Shown here piece by piece: positions 9,145 to 17,268 of a stretch of 64,000 bases of DNA; the stretch's first letter is position 1, and the number at the start of each line of letters is the position of its first letter. Location: positions 248,001 to 312,000 of the forward strand of contig NZ_JACVZE010000002.1 in the NCBI RefSeq assembly GCF_015461805.1, in the 5' to 3' direction. The notes beneath the pieces were generated by a model. The model saw nothing but the letters and a program-made list of their open reading frames with translations. It did no database searches and was not told the DNA's origin. The position numbers were made by a program, and so were the translations under genes. Source of the DNA: Pseudomonas pisciculturae. GTDB lineage: Bacteria; Pseudomonadota; Gammaproteobacteria; Pseudomonadales; Pseudomonadaceae.

Positions 9145-10574
9145 GAACGCTCCCGCTCGGCAAACAGTGCCTGTACAAAGGGTTCGGCTTCAAAGGTGCG
9201 CAGGTCGTCGATGCCTTCACCAACACCGATATAACGAATCGGCAACCCGAACTGTTTAGCCAGGGCGAAGATCACGCCGCCCTTGGCCGTGCCGTCGAGC
9301 TTAGTCAATGCCAGGCCGGTGAGCTGTACCGTTTGGTTGAATTGCTTGGCCTGGCTGATGGCGTTTTGGCCGGTGCCGGCGTCGAGCACCAGCAGCACTT
9401 CGTGCGGGGCGTCTGCGTCGAGCTTGCCGATCACGCGGCGCACTTTCTTCAGTTCTTCCATCAGATTGTCTTTGGTGTGCAGGCGACCGGCGGTATCGGC
9501 GATCAGCACATCAATGTTACGGGCCTTGGCGGCTTGCACCGCATCGAAGATCACCGAGGCGGAATCGGCGCCGGTATGCTGGGCGATCACCGGGATCTTG
9601 TTGCGCTCGCCCCACACTTGCAGTTGCTCAACCGCCGCAGCGCGGAAGGTGTCGCCCGCAGCCAGCATGACTTTTTTGCCTTCGGACTGCAGCTTCTTGG
9701 CCAGCTTGCCGATGGTGGTGGTCTTGCCGGCGCCGTTGACACCCACCACCAGGATCACGAACGGCTTGTTCGGGGTGATCACCAGCGGCGCTTCAACGGG
9801 TTTGAGCATGGCAGCCAACTCGGCCTGCAGAGATTTGTAGAGCGCGTCGGCGTCGGTCAGCTGTTTGCGTGCGACCTTCTGGGTCAGGCTCTGGATGATC
9901 ACGGCGGTGGCTTCGACGCCCACGTCTGCGGTGAGCAGGCGGGTTTCAATATCTTCCAGCAGTTCGTCATCAATGACCTTTTTGCCGAGGAACAGGCTGG
10001 CCATGCCTTCGCCGATGCTGGCGCTGGTCTTGCTCAGGCCTTGCTTGAGGCGGGCGAAGAAGCCGGTCTTGCTGGCTTCGGCAACAGCGACCGGCTCTTC
10101 AATGAGCGCAGGGGCGGCCACTTCGACTACAACCGGGGCAGGTGCAGGCTCGACCACTAACGGCGCGGGCGCTTCGAACACCACAGGCTGAGGCTCGACA
10201 ATCACGGGGATCGGCGGGGCCACATGCTCAGCTTGCACGTCTTCAACCAGTGCAACGGGCTCTTCGGCCACCGGCAGCTCCGGCCACGGTTTGTGCTCGG
10301 GCTCAGGTTCTGGCTCGGGCGCTACCTCGGCAACCGGCTGCAACACCGGCTCAGCCATCGGCAACACCACCGGCGCCGGTGCTTGGGCAACCGGTTCGGC
10401 TTCTACTATAGGTTCAGGCGCTGCAGGTTCAGGAATAGGCTCAGAAATCGGCTCATCCTGAACCTGTGGCTGTTCCTCGACGGTTTCCTGCGGCTTTTTG
10501 CGCAGCCATCCGAACAGGCCTTTCTTCTCGCCAGCCGGGGCTGGGGTCTTCTTGTCGTCGTTGGAACCAAACAT
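9141..10574 (-). CDS. ftsY: Signal recognition particle receptor FtsY
   Basis: A 477-residue SRP receptor GTPase that docks translating ribosomes at the membrane. The chosen ATG at 10572-10574 gives MFGSNDDKK, the usual FtsY start. Residues about 30-165 form a long acidic A-domain rich in Pro, Glu, Ala and Val. The NG domain follows, with G1 GVNGAGKTTTIGKLA, then AAGDTFRAAAVEQL, DTAGRLHTKDN and TKLDGTAKGG, and the closing GVGEGIDDLRTF. It is the first gene of the ftsY-ftsE-ftsX operon and divergent from the M16 peptidase genes (232-base gap). Confidence 0.96.
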   Translation of the reverse strand: MFGSNDDKKTPAPAGEKKGLFGWLRKKPQETVEEQPQVQDEPISEPIPEPAAPEPIVEAEPVAQAPAPVVLPMAEPVLQPVAEVAPEPEPEPEHKPWPELPVAEEPVALVEDVQAEHVAPPIPVIVEPQPVVFEAPAPLVVEPAPAPVVVEVAAPALIEEPVAVAEASKTGFFARLKQGLSKTSASIGEGMASLFLGKKVIDDELLEDIETRLLTADVGVEATAVIIQSLTQKVARKQLTDADALYKSLQAELAAMLKPVEAPLVITPNKPFVILVVGVNGAGKTTTIGKLAKKLQSEGKKVMLAAGDTFRAAAVEQLQVWGERNKIPVIAQHTGADSASVIFDAVQAAKARNIDVLIADTAGRLHTKDNLMEELKKVRRVIGKLDADAPHEVLLVLDAGTGQNAISQAKQFNQTVQLTGLALTKLDGTAKGGVIFALAKQFGLPIRYIGVGEGIDDLRTFEAEPFVQALFAERERS

Positions 10575-10806
10575 GGAGACGGCTATCTCAAGGTAGCGAC
10601 GCGCCAAGGGGCGCGCCGGTAAATAAAATTCGATGCGTAACAGACTGTTTTTTAGCCAGCTCGTTCATGCGCAACATTTTGTAAGGCCTAAATAGGGCCT
10701 AAACAAGACTGCCGCAGTGGCCGTCCGTAAATCCGACCAGTATCCTAGCACCTCCTCGCCCGCCGACGCTAAGACCAAGCGGGCAGCCCAACAGGTTTAA
10801 AAACGA

Positions 10807-12162
10807 ATGAATGCTCTAGCCCGCCACGCCGCAGGCCTGCTGTTCAGCACAGTTTGTCTGCCTCTTTCAGCTTTGGCTGCCGATCCACAACCCACCCACG
10901 AATTCACCCTGGATAACGGCCTGAAGGTGGTCGTGCGCGAAGACCATCGCGCGCCGGTGGTGGTTTCGCAGGTCTGGTACAAGGTTGGTTCGAGCTACGA
11001 AACCCCGGGCCAGACCGGTTTGTCCCACGCCTTGGAGCACATGATGTTCAAGGGCAGCGCCAAGGTCGGCCCAGGCGAAGCCTCGCTGATCCTGCGCGAC
11101 CTGGGCGCCGAAGAAAACGCCTTTACCAGCGACGACTACACCGCTTATTACCAGGTACTGGCCCGAGACCGCCTGGGCGTGGCCTTCGAGCTGGAGGCCG
11201 ACCGCATGGCCAGCCTGCGCCTGCCGGCCGACGAGTTCAGCCGTGAAATCGAGGTGATCAAGGAAGAGCGCCGCCTGCGCACCGACGACAACCCGATGTC
11301 CAAGGCCTACGAGCGCTTCAAGGCCATGGCCTTCCCGGCCAGCGGCTACCACACACCGACCATCGGCTGGATGGCCGACCTCGACCGCATGAAGGTCGAA
11401 GAACTGCGCCACTGGTACCAGTCCTGGTACGTGCCAAACAACGCCACCCTGGTGGTAGTGGGCGATGTGACGCCGGACGAAGTCAAAACCCTGGCACAGC
11501 GCTACTTTGGCCCGATCGCCAAGCGTGACGTACCGCCGGCCAAGATCCCGATGGAACTGGCCGAGCCCGGCGAACGCCTGATAACCCTGCGCGTGCAGAC
11601 CCAACTGCCGAGCGTGTTCCTGGGTTTCAACGTGCCTGGCCTGGCCACTGCCGAAGACAAACGCTCGGTACAAGCCCTGCGCCTGATCTCGGCCTTGCTG
11701 GACGGCGGCTACAGCGCGCGTATCTCCGAGCAACTGGAGCGGGGTGAGGAGCTGGTTTCCGCGGCCTCCACCAACTACGACGCCTACACCCGTGGCGACA
11801 CCCTGTTCATGCTGAGCGCCACCCCCAACCAGCAGAAAAAGAAAACCATCGCCCAAGCCGAAGCCGGCCTGTGGCGCCTGCTGGACGAATTGAAAGCCAA
11901 GCCACCGACCGCCGAAGAGTTGGAACGAATCCGCGCCCAGGTCATTGCCGGCCTGGTCTACCAGCGTGATTCCATCACCAGCCAGGCCACGGCCATTGGC
12001 TCGCTGGAAACCGTCGGCCTTTCCTGGAAGCTGATGGATACCGAGCTTGCCGACCTGCAAAGCGTGACCCCGGAAGACATCCAGAAAGCCGCGCGCACCT
12101 ACTTCACCCGCGAACGTCTCAGCGTCGCCCATGTTTTGCCTCAGGAGACCGCTCATGAGTGA
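10807..12162 (+). CDS. Zinc-dependent M16 family peptidase (catalytic partner)
   Basis: A 451-residue inverzincin. After a signal peptide (LLFSTVCLPLSALAA, likely cut after ALA near residue 22) the zinc motif HxxEH appears as HALEHMMFKG near residue 76, with the distal glutamate in the E-V-I-KEERR helix about 75 residues on. The protein is therefore probably a periplasmic metalloprotease. The stop overlaps the start of a second M16 gene by eight bases; such pairs form heterodimers in which only one member carries the zinc site. The substrate is unknown. From memory, the pair sits here, divergent from ftsY, in other pseudomonads too. Confidence 0.88.
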   Translation: MNALARHAAGLLFSTVCLPLSALAADPQPTHEFTLDNGLKVVVREDHRAPVVVSQVWYKVGSSYETPGQTGLSHALEHMMFKGSAKVGPGEASLILRDLGAEENAFTSDDYTAYYQVLARDRLGVAFELEADRMASLRLPADEFSREIEVIKEERRLRTDDNPMSKAYERFKAMAFPASGYHTPTIGWMADLDRMKVEELRHWYQSWYVPNNATLVVVGDVTPDEVKTLAQRYFGPIAKRDVPPAKIPMELAEPGERLITLRVQTQLPSVFLGFNVPGLATAEDKRSVQALRLISALLDGGYSARISEQLERGEELVSAASTNYDAYTRGDTLFMLSATPNQQKKKTIAQAEAGLWRLLDELKAKPPTAEELERIRAQVIAGLVYQRDSITSQATAIGSLETVGLSWKLMDTELADLQSVTPEDIQKAARTYFTRERLSVAHVLPQETAHE

Positions 12163-13645
12163 TCGCAAAAGCAGCCGCCTGATCTTCCCCGGCCTGGTGG
12201 TCGTCACCTTGATCGCCGCCAGCGCCGTGTATTTCCTGCGCCCGACCGAGTCGGTCGCCAGCCCGGCGCTGGAAAAAGCCCAATCGTCCAGCAAACTTCA
12301 ATCGTTGGCTGAGCTGGACGGCAAGGCACCGACCAACCGCAAGCTCGACGTACAAACCTGGACCACCGCCGAAGGCGCCAAAGTGCTGTTCGTCGAAGCC
12401 CATGAGCTGCCGATGTTCGACATGCGCATCCTGTTTGCCGCCGGCAGCAGCCAGGACGGCGCTGTACCGGGCCTGGCCTTGATGACCAACGCCATGCTCA
12501 ATGAAGGCGTGCCCGGCAAGGACGTGAGCCAGATCGCCCGCGACTTCGAAGGGCTGGGCGCCGATTTTGGCAATGGCGCTTACCGCGACATGGCGCTGGT
12601 TTCCTTGCGCAGTTTGAGCGCGGGCGACAAACGCGAGGCGGCGCTGTCGCTGTTTGACGAGGTGATCGGCAAGCCGACCTTCCCGGCCGACTCCCTGGCA
12701 CGCATCAAGAACCAGATCCTCGCCGGTTTCGAATACCAGAAACAAAACCCGTCCAAGCTGGCCAGCCTTGAGCTGTTCAAGCGCTTGTACGGCGATCACC
12801 CTTACGCTCACCCGAGCGAAGGTACGCCTGAGAGTGTTCCGAAGATTACCCTCGCGCAGATGCAGGCGTTTCATGCCAAGGCGTATGCCGCCGGTAATGC
12901 AGTGATTGCTGTCGTCGGCGATCTGACTCGCACCGAAGCCGAGGCCATGACGGCCAAGGTCTCCGCATCACTGCCTAAAGGCCCGGCGATGGCGAAGATT
13001 GCCCAACCGACCGAGCCCAAGGCTGGCCTGAGCCACATTGAGTTCCCGTCCAAGCAGACGCATCTACTGTTTGCCCAACTCGGCATCGACCGTGCCGACC
13101 CGGACTACGCAGCCTTGTCCCTGGGTAACCAGATCCTCGGCGGCGGTGGCTTCGGCACCCGCTTGATGAGCGAAGTGCGTGAAAAGCGCGGCCTGACCTA
13201 TGGCGTGTACTCCGGTTTCTCACCGATGCAGGTACGCGGCCCGTTCATGATCAACCTGCAGACCCGCGCCGAAATGAGTGGCGGCACCCTGCGTTTGGTC
13301 GAGGAAGTAGTGGCCGACTACCTCAAGACCGGCCCGACGCAAAAAGAACTGGATGACGCCAAGCGCGAGCTGGCGGGCAGCTTCCCGCTGTCGACCGCGA
13401 GCAACGCCGATATCGTCGGGCAGTTGGGGGCAATGGGTTTCTACAACCTGCCGCTGACCTATCTGGAAGATTTCATGAAACAATCCCAGGCCCTGACCGT
13501 AGAGCAGGTCAAGGCTGCAATGAACAAACACTTGAGCGCCGACAAGATGGTCATCGTGACCGCCGGCCCGACGACTGCGCAAAAGCCACTACCGCCCCCC
13601 ACTGATAAACCCGCCGAGCAGCCGCTCGGGGTTCCGGAGCATTAA
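12155..13645 (+). CDS. M16 family peptidase homologue lacking the zinc motif
   Basis: A 496-residue partner of the preceding peptidase. The chosen ATG overlaps the upstream stop by eight bases and has a GGAG site. A membrane anchor or signal (residues 9-28) precedes the M16 fold. Where the catalytic HxxEH should be, the sequence reads MTNAMLNEG, so zinc cannot be bound. The C-terminal half keeps the substrate-binding pattern RLMSEVREKRGLTYGVYS, seen in the non-catalytic subunits of bacterial M16 heterodimers. Proline- and glycine-rich residues close the protein. It shares one base with rsmD. Confidence 0.87.
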   Translation: MSDRKSSRLIFPGLVVVTLIAASAVYFLRPTESVASPALEKAQSSSKLQSLAELDGKAPTNRKLDVQTWTTAEGAKVLFVEAHELPMFDMRILFAAGSSQDGAVPGLALMTNAMLNEGVPGKDVSQIARDFEGLGADFGNGAYRDMALVSLRSLSAGDKREAALSLFDEVIGKPTFPADSLARIKNQILAGFEYQKQNPSKLASLELFKRLYGDHPYAHPSEGTPESVPKITLAQMQAFHAKAYAAGNAVIAVVGDLTRTEAEAMTAKVSASLPKGPAMAKIAQPTEPKAGLSHIEFPSKQTHLLFAQLGIDRADPDYAALSLGNQILGGGGFGTRLMSEVREKRGLTYGVYSGFSPMQVRGPFMINLQTRAEMSGGTLRLVEEVVADYLKTGPTQKELDDAKRELAGSFPLSTASNADIVGQLGAMGFYNLPLTYLEDFMKQSQALTVEQVKAAMNKHLSADKMVIVTAGPTTAQKPLPPPTDKPAEQPLGVPEH

Positions 13646-14262
13646 TGGCCAGTTCATCTCGCCCTAAAAAACCTGTCCACAACGTACATAACGGTGTGGG
13701 CCAGCTGCGCATCATTGGCGGTGAATGGGGCAGCCGCAAGCTGAGCTTCCCCGACGTCGTGGGCCTGCGCCCGACGCCGGACCGCGTGCGTGAAACCCTG
13801 TTCAACTGGCTCGCGCCGCATATCGGCGGGGCCAAGGTGCTGGACCCGTTCGCAGGCAGCGGCGCCTTGTTCCTGGAGGCGCTGTCCCGTGGCGCTGCCC
13901 AGGCTCAGGCGCTGGATGCGAGCAATGTGGCAGTTTCAAGCCTCAAGGAACATTTGGGCACCCTGCGCTGCACCAACGGCCAAGTGCAAACCGCCGATGC
14001 CCTGCGCTACCTGGAAACCCAGCCGGCCAGCGAGTTCGACGTGGTATTTCTCGACCCGCCGTTCAACCAGAACCTGCTGCCGACCGTGTGTGCGCTGCTG
14101 GAAGAGCGCCAATGGCTGGCACCGGATTCGTGGATCTACACTGAAAGCGAGACTGCGCCGTCTACCCTCGGCCTGCCTGGCGCGTGGCGCCTGCACCGGG
14201 AGCAGAAGTCCGGGCGGGTGTATTACGCGTTGTGGCACCGGTTGGTCGAAAGCGCCGCCTGA
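13645..14262 (+). CDS. rsmD: 16S rRNA (guanine(966)-N(2))-methyltransferase RsmD
   Basis: A 205-residue methyltransferase modifying G966 of 16S rRNA. The RIIGGEWGSRKL start, RPTPDRVRETLFNWL, the SAM-binding LDPFAGSGALFLEALSRG and the catalytic DPPF motif (VFLDPPFNQ) identify RsmD. Its ATG shares one base with the stop of the second M16 gene, so expression is coupled to the peptidase pair. Confidence 0.95.
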   Translation: MASSSRPKKPVHNVHNGVGQLRIIGGEWGSRKLSFPDVVGLRPTPDRVRETLFNWLAPHIGGAKVLDPFAGSGALFLEALSRGAAQAQALDASNVAVSSLKEHLGTLRCTNGQVQTADALRYLETQPASEFDVVFLDPPFNQNLLPTVCALLEERQWLAPDSWIYTESETAPSTLGLPGAWRLHREQKSGRVYYALWHRLVESAA

Positions 14263-14284
14263 CTTTTCAGGCTGGCCTCTATAT

Positions 14285-14418
14285 GTGTGGCGAGGGAGCT
14301 TGCTCCCGCTGGGCTGCGAAGCAGCCCCAAAGCCTGCACCCGTGCTATGACTGAATATACGCGGCGCTCTTGAAAGGCCTGCTACGCAGCCCAGCGCGAG
14401 CAAGCTCGCTCGCCACAA
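14285..14418. repeat. Long imperfect inverted repeat of a second REP type
   Basis: The left arm (TGTGGCGAGGGAGCTTGCTC, then GCTGGGCTGC) and the right arm (GCAGCCCAGC, then GAGCAAGCTCGCTCGCCACA) are complementary over more than 25 bases with small mismatches, with about 50 bases between them. The core GTGGCGAGGGAGCTTGCTC differs from the GTGGGAG type found elsewhere in the window but matches the single palindrome after coaD. Confidence 0.85.
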
Positions 14419-14444
14419 TGAGTTTGCTTGCCAACGAGAGCTTC

Positions 14445-15440
14445 ATGACCCCGTCGTCCGACCTGTTCACCCCCGCCTTCGGCCTCGGCAACCCCCACCT
14501 GCAAACCTTGTGGGGGCCGCTGTGGCGCCCCACTACCCATATCGAACGTCAGCGCGAGCGCCTGTGGCTGGACGACGGTGATTTCCTCGACCTCGACTGG
14601 CACGGCCCCCATGACGCCCGCGTGCCCTTGGTGTTGGTGCTGCATGGGCTGACCGGTTCGTCCAATTCGCCCTACGTGGCAGGCCTGCAAAAGGCGCTCG
14701 CTGCTCAAGGCTGGGCCAGCGCAGCGCTGAACTGGCGCGGCTGTTCGGGGGAACCCAACCTGTTGGCCCGCAGTTACCATTCGGGCGCCAGCGAAGACCT
14801 GGCCGCCGCGATTGCCCATCTGCGTGCCAAGCGGCCGTTGGCACCGCTGTATGCGGTGGGTTATTCGCTGGGGGGCAATGTGCTGCTCAAGCACTTGGGC
14901 GAAACCGGCACGTCGTCAGGTCTGCAAGGCGCTGCGGCGGTGTCGGTGCCGTTTCGCCTGGATCAGTGCGCGGATCGCATCGGGCTGGGCTTTTCGCGGG
15001 TGTACCAAAAGCACTTCATGCGCGAAATGCTGGCGTATATCCGCGTCAAGCAGAGCCGTTTTCTGCTGGATGGCCGGGCTGACGGGCTCAAAGCCCTGGA
15101 AGCGCTGGGTTCGCTGGAGAAAATGCGCACGTTCTGGGATTTCGATGGGCGGGTGACGGCGCCGTTGCACGGTTTTCTGAGTGCCGAGGATTATTATCGC
15201 CGGGCGTCGAGCCGCTATTATTTGGGTGAGATTCGTACGCCGACGCTGATTATTCATGCCGCTGACGACCCGTTCGTATTCGCTCACAGCTTGCCTGAGG
15301 CTAGCGAGTTATCGGATTGCACGGAGTTTGAGCTGACGGCAAAAGGCGGGCATGTGGGATTTGTCGATGGATCGCTCAAGCGCCCAAGCTACTACCTCGA
15401 ACGCCGCATCCCCCAATGGCTACTGACACAACAGGGTTAA
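14445..15440 (+). CDS. YheT-type alpha/beta hydrolase
   Basis: A 331-residue hydrolase. The chosen ATG (14445) gives MTPSSDLFTPAFGLGNPHLQTL, the usual start of the YheT/AB_hydrolase_4 family. The nucleophile elbow is AVGYSLGGNVLLKHLGE (serine near residue 146), the oxyanion segment is LVLHGLTGSSNSPY, and the late aspartate and histidine lie in IIHAADDPF and AKGGHVGF. The gene is monocistronic, between two REP elements. The physiological ester or thioester substrate is not known for the bacterial family. Confidence 0.85.
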   Translation: MTPSSDLFTPAFGLGNPHLQTLWGPLWRPTTHIERQRERLWLDDGDFLDLDWHGPHDARVPLVLVLHGLTGSSNSPYVAGLQKALAAQGWASAALNWRGCSGEPNLLARSYHSGASEDLAAAIAHLRAKRPLAPLYAVGYSLGGNVLLKHLGETGTSSGLQGAAAVSVPFRLDQCADRIGLGFSRVYQKHFMREMLAYIRVKQSRFLLDGRADGLKALEALGSLEKMRTFWDFDGRVTAPLHGFLSAEDYYRRASSRYYLGEIRTPTLIIHAADDPFVFAHSLPEASELSDCTEFELTAKGGHVGFVDGSLKRPSYYLERRIPQWLLTQQG

Positions 15441-15443
15441 AAC

Positions 15444-15532
15444 TGTGGGAGCTGGCTTGCCTGCGATAGCGGTGGGCCAGCTACCCATGTATCAACTGAC
15501 AGTCTGCTATCGCAGGCAAGCCAGCTCCCACA
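15444..15532. repeat. REP pair (REPIN)
   Basis: GTGGGAGCTGGCTTGCCTGCGATAG on the left and its complement on the right, about 38 bases apart, between the convergent hydrolase and sulfurtransferase genes. Confidence 0.9.
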
Positions 15533-15560
15533 TTTGGATTGGGTTCACACGCCCAGCACC

Positions 15561-16415
15561 TCAATCGCCAGTGGCAATCGCCCGCTGTGGATCGGTGATC
15601 CACTCACTCCACGACCCCGCATACAACTTACCCAACGGATACCCTGCCAGACTCAGGGCAAACAGGTTATGGCACGCCGTCACTCCCGAACCGCAATACG
15701 CCACCAGCTCATCCGGTGAACGGCCCTGCAACTGCGCAGCAAAGCGCTGTTTGAGTTGCTCAGCCGGCAAGAAGCGGCCATCACTGCCCAGGTTTTCATT
15801 GAACGCGGCGCACTGTGCGCCGGGAATATGCCCGGCAACCGGATCGATCGGCTCCACTTCACCGCGAAAACGCGCCTGGGCACGGGCATCGATCAGGGTC
15901 AGGCCCGGCTGGCCCAAGCGTTTCTGCAAGTGCTCGGCATCCAGCAGCATCTGGTTGTCTGGCGTGCCATTGAAAGTACCCACCTCGATGATTGGCGCAT
16001 CCAGGCTCAACGGGAAACCCGCGCCATGCCAGGCCTTGAGGCCACCATCCAGGATAAATAGGCCATCGCGCTTGCCCAGCCAAGCCAGCAACCACCACGC
16101 CCGGGCGGCGAAAGCACCAGGGCCGTCGTCATATAAAACGACATCAGTGTCAGCATTGATGCCCCATGCGCGAAATTGTCGAACCAGGGCGTCTGCCGCC
16201 GGCAAAGGGTGACGACCCGTCACACCCTTGGTCACTGGCCCACTGAGATGGCGCTCCAGGTCAGCATATTGCGCGCCTTCGATATGCCCTTCGGTGTAGC
16301 TGCAACGCCCGTAGTCCGGGTCTTCGAGCGCAAAACGACAATCCAGGGTCACAAGCCCCGACGACTTCTGGCGCTCGGCCAGTTGCTGGGGGCTGATCAG
16401 TTGGGCAAGCGACAT
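15561..16415 (-). CDS. sseA: Sulfurtransferase (3-mercaptopyruvate sulfurtransferase type)
   Basis: A 284-residue protein with two rhodanese domains. The active-site loop of the C-terminal domain is YCGSGVTACHN (Cys near residue 240), matching the CG[ST]GVT pattern of 3-mercaptopyruvate sulfurtransferases rather than the CRxGx[KR] of thiosulfate rhodaneses. It moves sulfane sulfur from mercaptopyruvate to acceptors such as cyanide or thioredoxin. It stands alone, 34 bases downstream of the TetR gene on the same strand, so co-transcription is possible. Confidence 0.86.
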   Translation of the reverse strand: MSLAQLISPQQLAERQKSSGLVTLDCRFALEDPDYGRCSYTEGHIEGAQYADLERHLSGPVTKGVTGRHPLPAADALVRQFRAWGINADTDVVLYDDGPGAFAARAWWLLAWLGKRDGLFILDGGLKAWHGAGFPLSLDAPIIEVGTFNGTPDNQMLLDAEHLQKRLGQPGLTLIDARAQARFRGEVEPIDPVAGHIPGAQCAAFNENLGSDGRFLPAEQLKQRFAAQLQGRSPDELVAYCGSGVTACHNLFALSLAGYPLGKLYAGSWSEWITDPQRAIATGD

Positions 16416-16449
16416 GACGAACTCCTGCAGACAGATTCGGGGAAAGGTC

Positions 16450-17121
16450 CTACTTCACTTCTTCCAGTGCCTGATTCAACGGCACGTAAAACTCTTTGAA
16501 CAGCGCATCTACCGCTTCTTTGGCTTCAGGAGTCACAAACCCAGCCTCCAGCACTAGCACCTGATACACCCCGCGCTTGATCGCCTCGGCGCTCAAGTGG
16601 GTGGAATTTTCATTGGTGGTGCACAGAAAACGCACCCAAGACGTGAGAATGATCCACGCGTTAAGGGTCAAGGCTTCGGTCTGGATGGGGTCCATCTTGA
16701 GGATGCCAGCATCGACAAACCCTCGGTAAATGGCGTTGCCCTGGGTCAGGCAGCGCTGGGAAAACCGCCGGTAGCCGGTGGCCAGTTCCGAGTCGCTTTC
16801 CAGTAGATGCTCAAGGTCGCGGTGCAGGAAACGGTAGCGCCACATGCCGGCCAGCAAGGCCTGCAAGTAGAAACGTTTGTCTTGGACGGTGGCGGCGCGG
16901 CCCTCGGGTGGGCGCAGGAAACTGTCCACCAAGGCTTCGTATTCACGAAACAGCACGGCGATGATCGCCTGCTTGTTGGGGAAGTGGTAGTACAGGTTGC
17001 CCGGCGAAATTTCCATGTGGGCGGCGATATGGTTGGTGCTGATACTGCGCTCGCCCTGCTGGTTAAAAAGCTCCAGGCTGGTTTGCACAATGCGCTCGCT
17101 GGTCTTTACTCGTGGTGCCAT
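16450..17121 (-). CDS. TetR/AcrR family transcriptional regulator
   Basis: A 223-residue repressor-type protein. The N-terminal helix-turn-helix spans about residues 8-55 (RIVQTSLELFNQQG, ISTNHIAAHMEISPGNLYYHFPNKQAI) and the rest is a helical ligand-binding domain. The start at 17119-17121 gives MAPRVKTSERI. It is divergent from the aldehyde dehydrogenase gene, and a 20-bp palindrome sits in the promoter between them, so it very likely represses that operon (and perhaps itself) until an alcohol or aldehyde ligand binds. The ligand is unknown. Confidence 0.85.
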   Translation of the reverse strand: MAPRVKTSERIVQTSLELFNQQGERSISTNHIAAHMEISPGNLYYHFPNKQAIIAVLFREYEALVDSFLRPPEGRAATVQDKRFYLQALLAGMWRYRFLHRDLEHLLESDSELATGYRRFSQRCLTQGNAIYRGFVDAGILKMDPIQTEALTLNAWIILTSWVRFLCTTNENSTHLSAEAIKRGVYQVLVLEAGFVTPEAKEAVDALFKEFYVPLNQALEEVK

Positions 17122-17205
17122 AGGGGAATCAGCTTCTGTACACGTGATGGGGCATCTTACGGCCAATCATGGCCCGGATAAATCTGCATGTTGCTGCAAT
17201 GTTAT

Positions 17206-17234
17206 TTGACAATTTAGAGCAATGACTCTAAAAA
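17206..17234 (+). promoter_or_regulatory. Promoter with embedded palindromic operator for the aldehyde dehydrogenase operon
   Basis: A consensus -35 TTGACA (17206-17211) is spaced 17 bases from a -10-like TAAAAA (17229-17234). Inside the spacer and running into the -10 is a perfect inverted repeat, TTTAGAG-6-CTCTAAA (17213-17232). A regulator bound there would block RNA polymerase; the divergent TetR protein is the obvious candidate. Confidence 0.65.
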
Positions 17235-17268
17235 TCGAGGCAGACCTATAACAATCGGGAACTGCGCC

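Noticed and set aside
10867..12294. A 475-codon minus-strand frame across the first M16 gene
   Set aside because: Antisense to a gene with intact HxxEH; translation lacks motifs.
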